From the NCBI GenBank assembly GCA_947626075.1, contig CANQQW010000004.1, forward strand, positions 1-52,552: a stretch of 52,552 nt of DNA, written 5' to 3'. The translations under genes and the position numbers were made by a program. The first letter of the stretch is position 1; every line of letters starts with the position of its first letter. The notes under the pieces were generated by a model, which was not told where the DNA came from, searched no databases, and saw only the letters and a program-made list of their open reading frames with translations. Below are positions 10,154 to 19,500 of the stretch, piece after piece. Origin of the DNA: an uncultured Clostridia bacterium. Its GTDB lineage: Bacteria; Bacillota; Clostridia; UBA1381.

Positions 10154-10684
10154 TTAAATCAGACCGTGTTCTTCGCAGAACTGTTGCATATGGTCTGCGG
10201 GTTCATCGCCCATACACGTGCGAACATCGTCTGTCGTAAATCCGCAGTCAACGAGTGTTGTATAGAAGTCAAGCTCGTCTGCATCGGGATACTCGGCTTC
10301 CTTGAAAGCTGCACGGATAAAGTCACTGTTGGATTTTGCCGGCAGATTGGCGATTTTACGAGCCAGTTGAGCCGCATGTATGGGGTTTGTTACAATACGC
10401 CAGTCGTCATAAAGACTATCATCACAACAAACTTTTCTTGCGCCATAATCATTTATTCCCCAATCAATCGGGCATACTGAACAAGTAGGCTTTTCTTCCT
10501 TTAGGCTTGCAAAAATAGCATATTCGCAGCAGGAACAATCGTTGCATAGTGTCTCATCAAAACCACGTTCCTTATACAAATATTCCTTTTTGCTAACCTT
10601 ATAGCCGCGTTTCTCTGTTTCATCGGCTATCCAGTTCCACATTTTGCGGTGTTCTGTGATAGCTTGTTCTCTTGTAAGTTTCAT
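10154..10684 (-). CDS. hypothetical Cys-rich protein
   Basis: CNDCSCCEYA...CSVCPIDWG; RBS ggaggga upstream. Confidence 0.65.
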   Translation of the reverse strand: MKLTREQAITEHRKMWNWIADETEKRGYKVSKKEYLYKERGFDETLCNDCSCCEYAIFASLKEEKPTCSVCPIDWGINDYGARKVCCDDSLYDDWRIVTNPIHAAQLARKIANLPAKSNSDFIRAAFKEAEYPDADELDFYTTLVDCGFTTDDVRTCMGDEPADHMQQFCEEHGLI

Positions 10685-10772
10685 AATAATTTCCCTCCTT
10701 AATAAAAACTTTTTAATATAAATAAAAGCGGCAGACTAAAAAACTTAATCTGTCGCTTTATAACTGAACAAA

Positions 10773-10861
10773 AAAAGAGGAAAAGCATACACTTTTCCTC
10801 TTTAAAAATAATACTTCATATCTGTATAGATATATTATATCACTTTTACAGCCTTTGTCAA
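10773..10861 (-). promoter_or_regulatory. Leader module C: TTGACA-16-TATAAT promoter + terminator hairpin
   Basis: -35 10861-10856, -10 10839-10834; hairpin GAGGAAAAGTGTATGCTTTTCCTC. Confidence 0.78.
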
Positions 10862-10868
10862 GCGATTT

Positions 10869-11006
10869 TTATATGCCTGTATACATCTCCCGCTTTCGTA
10901 AACCTTTACCGATACGCTCCTTCTTTGGCAAATAATTTGTGTCCCCGTAGCTTATGAGCTTGAATACGGCAATATCCTTTTCAGTCTTTTGGCTTATCAA
11001 CGTCAT
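10869..11006 (-). CDS. small hypothetical protein (45 aa)
   Basis: MTLISQKTEKDIAVFKLISYGDTNYLPKKERIGKGLRKREMYTGI*; GGGGAG RBS-like sequence at the end of the upstream gene. Confidence 0.5.
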   Translation of the reverse strand: MTLISQKTEKDIAVFKLISYGDTNYLPKKERIGKGLRKREMYTGI

Positions 11007-11012
11007 AATGTG

Positions 11013-12539
11013 TTAATATACGCTCCCCGCGTCGCGGAACGGGTATAGTCTGTATTGTATTTTGCCTATAATGGCATCACACGGCACCATGCCAAGCTTG
11101 GAGTTACGACTATCGTTGCTGTTTCCTCTATTGTCACCCATAACGAATACACAACCTTCATCCACCGTAACAGGGTATTGTACGGAAGCGTCGGTTTTGA
11201 ACGTTATGCCATGATAATACGGTTCATCGATACGTCTGCCGTTAACATACACCTTGCCGTTATGTATATCGACCGTTTGCCCTGCTGTTGCGATGACGCG
11301 CTTGACAAAATATTTCGGTTTCAAATCATTAGGCAGAACCATATCATCGGCGTACACCACATTATCACCCGAACTCTGCCATGCCTTGATATATTCTTCC
11401 CGTGCCTTATATGTACTGTCCAACATGACTATATCGCCCCTTTGCGGTATAAAGTCAAGCTTTGTACATACCACCCTGTCATCGTCCATCAGTGTCGGTT
11501 CCATGCTTACCCCGTCCACGCGGGTTATATCACACACATTAGCCTTAACAGCCCAACCGGCAGCTATGAATATGCCGACGATCAACGCCGTATATATCCA
11601 TTCACGAACCGCAACGGGTATAATAGGTTTGCGGTTCACTTGCTTTACCTTGCGCGGTATAGCCCTCTCGTACCGGGCGCATAGCCTTTGTACTTCCTCA
11701 TGCTTCGGTACGCTGTTTATCCATTCTTGCGGTATGCCTTTCTCGCCCTCAATGCCGTATGCTATACCTGCCAAACCACCGGCAAGGGCGGCGATAGTGT
11801 TTGTATCATCTCCTAACTCGACCGCTGTCGTTATGCAATCCTTGTAATTATCCGTAGTGATAAAGCTCCACATAGCCGCTTCAAGCGTATCGACCGCATA
11901 ATCACTGCTCTTGACGCTATTTCTGCTTAGTGTGTACAGTGTACAGGTCTGCTTAAACGCGTCCGGTCTTGGGGTATGTAAGCGGTTCTGTTCAATATCG
12001 CGTATGACATCGTAATATGCTTGTATAGGTGAATACCCTTCAAGCAATCGCCGTGCCAATCGCACATATACCTCACACGCATAGGTGGAAATATCGTTTT
12101 TATGCGTCAGCTCGGCTATTAAATCAACCGCCGCATCATCAGGGCTTAGGTACGCAATGGGTAATATACGCGCTAATGCGCTGTTGTTACACGCCGCTTC
12201 GTTTTCACGGGTGTACGTCGCAAAGAAAGCTGTCTTTGTGACGTTATCTATATCAAAATACTCGTCATACTGCGTATACGCTCCGTGCTGATAGAATCTG
12301 ATAAAGTTCGTCATTATATCAGTACAGAGTTTCAGGTCAAACCGGCAATCGTTCTGTATAAGCGCGTCCATGGTGGCAAGAATCAGTGAACTGTCAAACG
12401 ACCATGTACCTGACGGCTGATTATGCGTCCTATGCCCTACAAATAATTCCAGCTTGAACGAATCACGTTCCTTGAACTCGTACGGTAAGCCTATCGCGTC
12501 ACCAACTACAAAGCCCATAATACCGTCGTAAACTTTCAT
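11013..12539 (-). CDS. ADP-ribosylglycohydrolase-like domain fused to type I signal peptidase
   Basis: N-term MGFVVGDAIGLPYEF..GTWSFDSSLILATMDAL..GDDTNTIAALAGGLAG; C-term TM then GVSMEPTL (Ser), KYFVKRVIATAG (Lys), GDNRGNSNDSR. Confidence 0.88.
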   Translation of the reverse strand: MKVYDGIMGFVVGDAIGLPYEFKERDSFKLELFVGHRTHNQPSGTWSFDSSLILATMDALIQNDCRFDLKLCTDIMTNFIRFYQHGAYTQYDEYFDIDNVTKTAFFATYTRENEAACNNSALARILPIAYLSPDDAAVDLIAELTHKNDISTYACEVYVRLARRLLEGYSPIQAYYDVIRDIEQNRLHTPRPDAFKQTCTLYTLSRNSVKSSDYAVDTLEAAMWSFITTDNYKDCITTAVELGDDTNTIAALAGGLAGIAYGIEGEKGIPQEWINSVPKHEEVQRLCARYERAIPRKVKQVNRKPIIPVAVREWIYTALIVGIFIAAGWAVKANVCDITRVDGVSMEPTLMDDDRVVCTKLDFIPQRGDIVMLDSTYKAREEYIKAWQSSGDNVVYADDMVLPNDLKPKYFVKRVIATAGQTVDIHNGKVYVNGRRIDEPYYHGITFKTDASVQYPVTVDEGCVFVMGDNRGNSNDSRNSKLGMVPCDAIIGKIQYRLYPFRDAGSVY

Positions 12540-12545
12540 TCCTCA

Positions 12546-12707
12546 TCACCTTCTCCTATGTATCGCTTTCCTGCGCTCATAGCGTCTTTGCCCACTGTTA
12601 TAGTAGCCATAGTGCTTGCCGCTGTAATCTGTCCTTTGCTCAGGTTCTTCTTCCCTTTGCTTCTGCTCATTCTTCTCGCACTCGTTCTTCTTTGTCTTCT
12701 CTTTCAT
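12546..12707 (-). CDS. small highly charged hypothetical protein (53 aa)
   Basis: MKEKTKKNECEKNEQKQREEEPEQRTDYSGKHYGYYNSGQRRYERRKAIHRRR*; fits gap between genes. Confidence 0.4.
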   Translation of the reverse strand: MKEKTKKNECEKNEQKQREEEPEQRTDYSGKHYGYYNSGQRRYERRKAIHRRR

Positions 12708-12724
12708 TGTTTTTCTGCACCTTT

Positions 12725-13603
12725 CTATATATTTTTTTGAACTTGAGCTGTCGCTCGCGTTTCTTTACTGTAAAATTCTGTATATACCTTGCGTAGGATG
12801 TCGAGTTGGCTCTTATCCCGTAGCTTGGGTATGACTACGTTGATAATGACGTATTCGTTCCCGTAACTGCCGTTCAAGCATATACCCTTACCGTCTAAGC
12901 ATATCTTGGTACCTGACTGTGTGCCGGGCGGTATTACACAGTCCGTATCACCGTAGATTGTCCGTACCGTTTTGGTTGCGCCCATAACAGCTTCGGGGAA
13001 CGTAACGGACAGCTTGATGTACACGTCCTTATCCTTGACTATATACCGTGTAGATTTAGGTACATGGACGGTTATAACCAAGTCCCCGTTCTCCGCGCCT
13101 GTTTCGCCCGAATTACCGCTGCCCGGTATGCGTAGTGACTGTTCATTCTTAACTCCTGCCGGGATCTTGACTTCCATAATTCTGTTCTGCCTATAATCGC
13201 CTTTCCCCTCGCATTTGATACATGACATATCCGGCACACCGTCTTTACCGCACTCACAGCGTTTTGTACGCGTGAATAGCACTTTTTTCTTGCAACCGCG
13301 CAGCGATTCCTCAAACGATATGTCTACATTGGTACGCACATCCGAACCGCGTTTAGGCGGCGGTGCCGTATTTTTCTTGGGACGTATCAGTATTCGGTTG
13401 ATTATATGGCGTTGCCGGTTATGGCGTATATCCATTATGTCCCTATAAGCTTCGCTTATCTGTGCAAATTTCTGTGCCGCTTCTTTGTCACTGTTCGTAT
13501 CAGGATGGTATCTCTTGGCTAAGTCACGGTATGCTTTCTTTATATCCGTGTCCGTATCGCTCTTCTTAACACCCAGTATCGTATAACATTCTCTCTCGTT
13601 CAT
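12725..13603 (-). CDS. DnaJ-like co-chaperone with reduced zinc finger
   Basis: CYTILGVKKSDTDTDIKKAYRDLAKRYHPDTN (J domain, HPD); only one CxC..CxxCxGxG centre; DnaJ C-terminal substrate-binding fold. Confidence 0.85.
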   Translation of the reverse strand: MNERECYTILGVKKSDTDTDIKKAYRDLAKRYHPDTNSDKEAAQKFAQISEAYRDIMDIRHNRQRHIINRILIRPKKNTAPPPKRGSDVRTNVDISFEESLRGCKKKVLFTRTKRCECGKDGVPDMSCIKCEGKGDYRQNRIMEVKIPAGVKNEQSLRIPGSGNSGETGAENGDLVITVHVPKSTRYIVKDKDVYIKLSVTFPEAVMGATKTVRTIYGDTDCVIPPGTQSGTKICLDGKGICLNGSYGNEYVIINVVIPKLRDKSQLDILRKVYTEFYSKETRATAQVQKNI

Positions 13604-13618
13604 CTTCCCTACTCCCTC

Positions 13619-14239
13619 TTAAAAGTGTAAGCCCTGAATATTTTTCCAAATATTGGTTAAATACCCCGTGTCGATCGGGATATGTGCACCGAACAGGGAA
13701 TTAAGGCATATGAAGATGAAATACAGTACAAGGCATAAAATAACGCCCTTTATAAGTCCGCATACACCGCCAAGGACTGCGTTTAAGCCTTTGCTTATGG
13801 GTATACTGTTTACACCGGTATTGATTATTTTCAGTATCAGACCGCTTATGCACAGCAGTACGGCAAATGCCAGCACCGTTGTAAGCATCGTGCATACGTT
13901 ATATGCTGTCACGTTCAGTGAGTTTGCGAATGTTTGAGTTACGCCCGTCACAAACGGAATATTGGTATATTCTTTGACTATATCCGCGCCTGTGAGTAGG
14001 TTATTCGCTATTGTCCCGTCTTGGAACGGAGCTATCAGCCCGGCAAGGTATGTTTCTATGCCAAACCTCTCAAATAGCCATAGCGTTATACCACCCGCCA
14101 TGCTCCGTGCCAGTACCCAGCTGATAATCATAGCTATCAACCCGCCTATGCTCTTAACACCACCGCGTATATATCCGATACATATGCTTATACCTATTAC
14201 CGATAGGTAGACCACGTTTATAGACATTGTTAAAGCCAC
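13619..14239 (-). CDS. CvpA-like multipass membrane protein
   Basis: IGYIRGGVKSIGGLIAMIISW..SKGLNAVLGGVCGLIKGVILC. Confidence 0.65.
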   Translation of the reverse strand: MALTMSINVVYLSVIGISICIGYIRGGVKSIGGLIAMIISWVLARSMAGGITLWLFERFGIETYLAGLIAPFQDGTIANNLLTGADIVKEYTNIPFVTGVTQTFANSLNVTAYNVCTMLTTVLAFAVLLCISGLILKIINTGVNSIPISKGLNAVLGGVCGLIKGVILCLVLYFIFICLNSLFGAHIPIDTGYLTNIWKNIQGLHF

Positions 14240-14267
14240 CTTTCATATAGAATTTTTTGAATAAAAA

Positions 14268-14364
14268 AAACGGGCTTCTATGCACTTTACTTGATTTTAG
14301 GCATAAAAGTCCGTATTTAGTTCTTCATGTACTTTCATTATACCATACACGCCACTCTCGTCAA
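14268..14364 (-). promoter_or_regulatory. Leader module D: TTGACG-16-TATAAT promoter + divergent terminator hairpin
   Basis: -35 14364-14359, -10 14342-14337; same CGCTTGAC..GTATGGTATAAT..ATGAAG layout; hairpin ACGGACTTTTATGC..GCATAGAAGCCCGTTTTTTTT. Confidence 0.7.
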
Positions 14365-14475
14365 GCGGTTTTTAGGTATATGTTTTTTCGCAAATCATAT
14401 AAAGAAACTATGAAAACTTTATAATTCGCTTGTATCGTTTGCAAAAAAATCAATTTTAAGGCGAGTTTTAAAACT

Positions 14476-14536
14476 TTACCCTATTTTTTGGTTTTTACCC
14501 TAATAACTTTTCGTTGTTACCCTAACTATTACCCTA
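14476..14536. repeat. four TTACCCTA short direct repeats
   Basis: TTACCCTA at 14476, 14495, 14517, 14529. Confidence 0.75.
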
Positions 14537-14540
14537 ATAT

Positions 14541-14659
14541 GCTGTCTACTCGTGACCGCCACTGTCTACAAAGTACAGTATTTAAGCCGTTTTGAGAAAA
14601 TGTGTGAAATTGCTCCTTGTCTACTGCTGTCTACTCGTGACTACTGATGTCTACAAGGT
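14541..14659. repeat. pair of 34-bp imperfect direct repeats
   Basis: GCTGTCTACTCGTGACcgccacTGTCTACAAAGT (14541-14574) and GCTGTCTACTCGTGACtactgaTGTCTACAAGGT (14626-14659). Confidence 0.8.
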
Positions 14660-14925
14660 TTTATATGCATATTACTTTTTCTCTCCTATTTTGTCGCAAA
14701 TTGTTAATAAATTTCATATTATTAATAATTTCATAATAAAATGCTTAAAAAGCGTGTTTATTTTTTGTTTTTTAGCGTCTTTTTTCACCTTTTTCACGCA
14801 AAAATGCACGCTTTTATATTGACAATTCGCTTTAATAAGGGTATATTATCCAATAGGAATTATATAACGGTAAATTTGCGTGAGTTTTTGAATGTTTTTT
14901 ACGCCCGGAAAGGATTTGAATATAA

Positions 14926-16338
14926 ATGGAGCAAGGCACAGCAGACAGCGAGATATTTGAAAAGCATATGTTTGACGGGAGCTTCGGCTTGGAGCGCGAA
15001 ACCTTGCGCGTCACGGCGGACGGTTCGCTTGCGCGCACCTCTCACCCGTTCGGTGACAACAAGTATCTTGACCGCGACTTTTGTGAAAATCAGCTTGAGC
15101 TTATTACTCCCGTGTGCTCCGATACGAGCAGTCTTATTGAGGTTCTGTGCGAGATGGATAGAGAGGTGAAAAGGGCGCTGGTAAAGTCGGGTGAATATTT
15201 ATGGATGTCGAGTAATCCGCCGCATATTGGCAAAGAGGACGAAATTATGATTGCCGATTTTCGCGGAAAGCAAGCGTTTAAGCGCGATTACCGCGTTAAG
15301 CTCGAAAGCCGCTACGGGAAAAAAACCATGCTTTATTGCGGAATACACCTCAATTTTTCGTTCTCGGAGAAGCTTATATCCTCTCTTTATGACGCTGAAA
15401 ACGGCGATAAAGCGCTTAAAAACGGCAACAGAACGTTTAAAAATGACGATAAAACGTTTAAAAATGACGCTGAAAACAGCTATAACGCGCTTAAAAACGG
15501 CGGTAAAACAGTCAAAAATGACGATAAAACAGTTAAAAATGATGATGGGACCCCTAACTACGGTTATAAAAGCTTTAAAAATTCGCTTTATTTTCGTTTG
15601 TCAAAGCAGGTCTTTAGGTATGCCTGGCTCCTCGTTATGCTTACGGCGGCAAGTCCCGTATACGATTCGTCTCTCGACGGCGACGGTTTATCCGGCACAG
15701 CCTTCGACGGGTATTCGTCAATGCGCGGCGGCGAGAGAGGATATTGGAATAAATTTATACCCATACTCGATTATACGAATCTGGATTCTTATATAAATTC
15801 CGTGAGCCGTTATGTTGACAGCGGTATGCTGTTCAACGCGGGCGAGCTTTATTTGCCGGTGCGTCTTAAGCCGCACACGGGCAGCGATTTAAGCGCGCTC
15901 ACACGACACGGCGTTAATCATATCGAGCTGCGTATGTTTGACGTGAATCCGCTGTCGCCCGTCGGTATATTCCGCGAGGATCTGGAGTTCGCGCATTATT
16001 TTTTAATCTACCTTTTGATGCTGCCCGATTTTGAGTTCACTCCCGTTCTTCAAGAAGCGGCAATCAACAATTACAAGGCGGCGGCGCGGTACAATCTATC
16101 GGAAATAAAAATAAACGGCTATGACGCGAGGGACGCCGCCATAGGTATGCTTGACGATATGAGCAAATATTTCAGCGGTTATTCGCGCGCGCTTAAAATA
16201 ATAGATATTCAAAAGGAGAAGATAATTAAAAACGAGCGTTACTGCGTCAAGGTGTATGAAAGGCTTTCAGAGGGCTTTCAGGAGGGAATGACGGCAATAA
16301 CAAAGGAATACGCAACAAGGGCGGCGCGGGGCAAATAA
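14926..16338 (+). CDS. gshA: glutamate-cysteine ligase
   Basis: FGLERETLRVTADGSLARTSHPFGDNKYLDRDFCENQLELITPV...YCGIHLNFSFSE...HIELRMFDVNPLSPVGI. Confidence 0.88.
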   Translation: MEQGTADSEIFEKHMFDGSFGLERETLRVTADGSLARTSHPFGDNKYLDRDFCENQLELITPVCSDTSSLIEVLCEMDREVKRALVKSGEYLWMSSNPPHIGKEDEIMIADFRGKQAFKRDYRVKLESRYGKKTMLYCGIHLNFSFSEKLISSLYDAENGDKALKNGNRTFKNDDKTFKNDAENSYNALKNGGKTVKNDDKTVKNDDGTPNYGYKSFKNSLYFRLSKQVFRYAWLLVMLTAASPVYDSSLDGDGLSGTAFDGYSSMRGGERGYWNKFIPILDYTNLDSYINSVSRYVDSGMLFNAGELYLPVRLKPHTGSDLSALTRHGVNHIELRMFDVNPLSPVGIFREDLEFAHYFLIYLLMLPDFEFTPVLQEAAINNYKAAARYNLSEIKINGYDARDAAIGMLDDMSKYFSGYSRALKIIDIQKEKIIKNERYCVKVYERLSEGFQEGMTAITKEYATRAARGK

Positions 16339-16367
16339 AGGCTTTTTTGCGGGCTACAGGGCATATA

Positions 16368-16402
16368 AAAGGGCATATCGCGATTTAAGCGATATGCCTT
16401 TT
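16368..16402 (+). terminator. intrinsic terminator after gshA
   Basis: AAAGGGCATATCGC-GATTTAA-GCGATATGCCTTTT. Confidence 0.7.
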
Positions 16403-16508
16403 GTATATCTTTGTGACAGGGATTTTTCGGAAAGGGAATGCGGGCATCCGAAAATGAATGCCCGCATGGGAATCCGACGAAAAATCCGCCGTGTTAGATG
16501 AATGTAAC

Positions 16509-19500
16509 TTACTGTGTAATTGTGTCTATCACAGACGCCGCACCGCGCGGTACCATGCTGTTTACGCTCTCCCAGATGAATACCTTTGCGTTATCGGCGG
16601 TCACATCGCCGGACATAGTTACGCTATCAGAAGCGACGTCCGCCAATCTGTTAAACTGAACCGCAACCAACGCATTGCCGTTATAGAGCGCGGTAATCAC
16701 CGTGTCGCCGTTCTGCGCGTTTTCAAGAAGTAAATCCTCGAATACATAGCCTGCCGCAGTTTTCTTCACCGTCGTCTTAACGGGCGGCGGAACAAGCGTT
16801 TCCGTAAGCGTTACTTCAATGCTTACCGGCTCAGTGTCCTTATAGTTCGGACCGCTGCCGGTTATCTTGTACCAAACTGTGTACGCACCCGCCGTGTTCT
16901 TAGTCGGAACGGTTTCGGAATAGCCGTCGTCCTTTGTGAGCGAATACTCAAAGTGACCGTCGCCCTTAGTAATACGACCCGGAACAAGGAGCGCTACATC
17001 GCTATTTTGATATACCTGTTCGGTCGTCGCTCTGGGCGGAGTGAATTCGGTCTCCGCTTTTTCGATAGCCGCGGTTATGCTCAGCGGTTCGTAGTTATCA
17101 AACTCATCGTCGCCGTCAACCTTATACCAAACGGTATACGTATCCGCATCGGTTCCTTTCGGGAGCGACGCAGACCAGTCCACGCCGTTATTCGTGAGGC
17201 TGTAATACATCGTGTATGACTTACCGTTACCCGTCGCACTGCCCGGCTCGATAAGCGTTTGTTCGGAGCCTGTGTAAACAAGTCCCTGAACAGGCGTAGG
17301 CGGTTCCACTTCAAGCGACTGCTTGCCCGTATCCGCGTTTATATGCGCCGTTACCTGATACACACCGTATTGATTATGGTTATCGTCGCCATCTATCATA
17401 TAATAAATCGTGTACGTATTGACAGCGGAAGCCTTAGGAATCTCCGTGCTAAAGCTCTCGGGCGAATTGGAGTCTACCGCGTACTTAAACTCGCCGTCAC
17501 TCACGCCCGCCTTAACAAGCTCCTGCTCGGCGCCGTCAGCTTTGAGGTTCAGACCCACCGGCGCAGACGTAACGTTCCAGTTCGCTTTATCTATCGTTAC
17601 GGAGAAGCTGCCCGTGTTATCGGTATAATGGTCGTCGCCGGTAACTTTCCACTCTACGGTGTACATACCCGCGTTCGTACCCTGCGGTACCGTTTCCGAC
17701 CATGAGCTTATTTGATCGCTCTGACCCTGATAATAGAATCTATACTCAAACTTACCAGTACCGCCTACCGTACCTATGTTTATAAGGTCCTGCGCATCGC
17801 CGCTGTAAACCAAGTCCTGCTTAGCCGTCGGCGGTGTGAGCTGAGCGCTCGTTATACTTACCGTCAGGCTGTTATTTTCGGGCTTATAATCATCGTAATT
17901 AGCGTCGCCCTTTACGCGCCAGTAAACGGTGTACGAGCCGACACGCGTACCGACAATCAACGCGATATACGGCGTGTAAAGCGCGTCATCATCGCTGTTC
18001 AGGGCGTACTGCAATGTACCGCCCGTCACTTCACCCGGCTTAATCAGTATAATCTGGTCGCCGCTATACGTCAAATCATCGGCGGGGGTCGGGTCCTGCG
18101 TAATCACGGGCTTTGCTTTTTTAATCGTGGCTTCCACGCTCTGCGGGTCCTGACCGTTATAATCATCGTTACCCTCTACCATATACCAAACGGTATACGT
18201 ACCCGCATTTTCCGCTTTAGGCACATCCTCAGACCACGGACCGCTCGCGTTCAGACTGTACTTCATCGTAAGCGCGGCTGCTCCGCCCATGGCACTGCCC
18301 TTATCGATAAGCTCCTGCTGAACGCCTTTCTGATACGTCAAATCAGACTTAGCCTTCGGCTGCGTCACACTCGGTGACTCCTTATCCGTTATTTCCGAGC
18401 TTATCTGCGGGTACACAAGACCCTCGGGGTAATCTGTGTAATTCTTATTACCGCGCGTATTCTCGTCGGCAACCACGCGCCACCATACCTGATGAGAGCC
18501 GATAGAGGAAGCCGTGGGAATATTCGTCTGGAACGTTGAGCCGTTATCCGAATACTGCATCGTACAACCGCTCGGCGCACTGCCCGCCGTTACAAGCTCC
18601 TGAGGTGAGGACGTAAATTTCATCGTCTTACGTGTCGGAGCCTTTATCCACTTTTCGGGACTTACCGGCGTAATCTTAATAGCCTGCGTCAAGCTTACCT
18701 CGTCCTGTGACGTTTGCGCGACGGTATAATACTGACCGTCGCCCGACGGAAGTACGCGGATATTCGACAAATTGACCTTACTGTACGTATCAACGTCCGC
18801 GCTCTCGGTTCTTGCCGTCGCCGCGAGCGAAATCGTATCACCGTCTACCACATCACCCGGTGACGGCGTAAGCGTCGCCGTTACGACATTACTCGGATTC
18901 GGACGATCCTGCGACACGTCCGCGTACGCTTTATCCTGCGCCGTTACGCTAAAGTTTACAGTCTTTTTATTCAGAATAACCTTAATTTCATCGTCGCCGC
19001 CGTTATTAAGATTTACGCTTCCGCCGTACACAGCGACTACCTTATTTTCACCGGGCTTTAGCTTATCCTTATAATCATTCTTTTGAAGCGTTACCGTCGC
19101 CGTACCGCTATCCTTATCGGACGAACTCGTATACTGCACGTCTACGCCCTCCGTCGTACCGAGAAGCGTATAATCGCCGCCGCCGTTATCGACGTAAAGC
19201 TTCAGCTTATCCTGCGCCGGCTGAACCTGCGCCGCCGACAGACTCGCGCCGCTTCGCTTTACCGACGCCTCGATTACAAGCTCGTCCCCGTACGTTATCG
19301 TCTTATCTCCCGCGCTTACGTCCGCGTCCGCTTTCGCTATATTTACTGTTACGCTGTCTTCCGCTATCGCGTTAAACTTTTTATCTACCGCGTCCGCCTT
19401 ATAATAGACCGTATGCTGACCCGCACTCTTAGCCACGGGCATACTATCACTGTAATGCGTATTATCGTCCACGCTGAACTGCAGCTTTACGCCCTCAACA

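Noticed and set aside
4464-14364. Leader repeats considered as CRISPR or IS ends
   Set aside because: Only four copies, kilobases apart, each with a promoter and terminator and no transposase.
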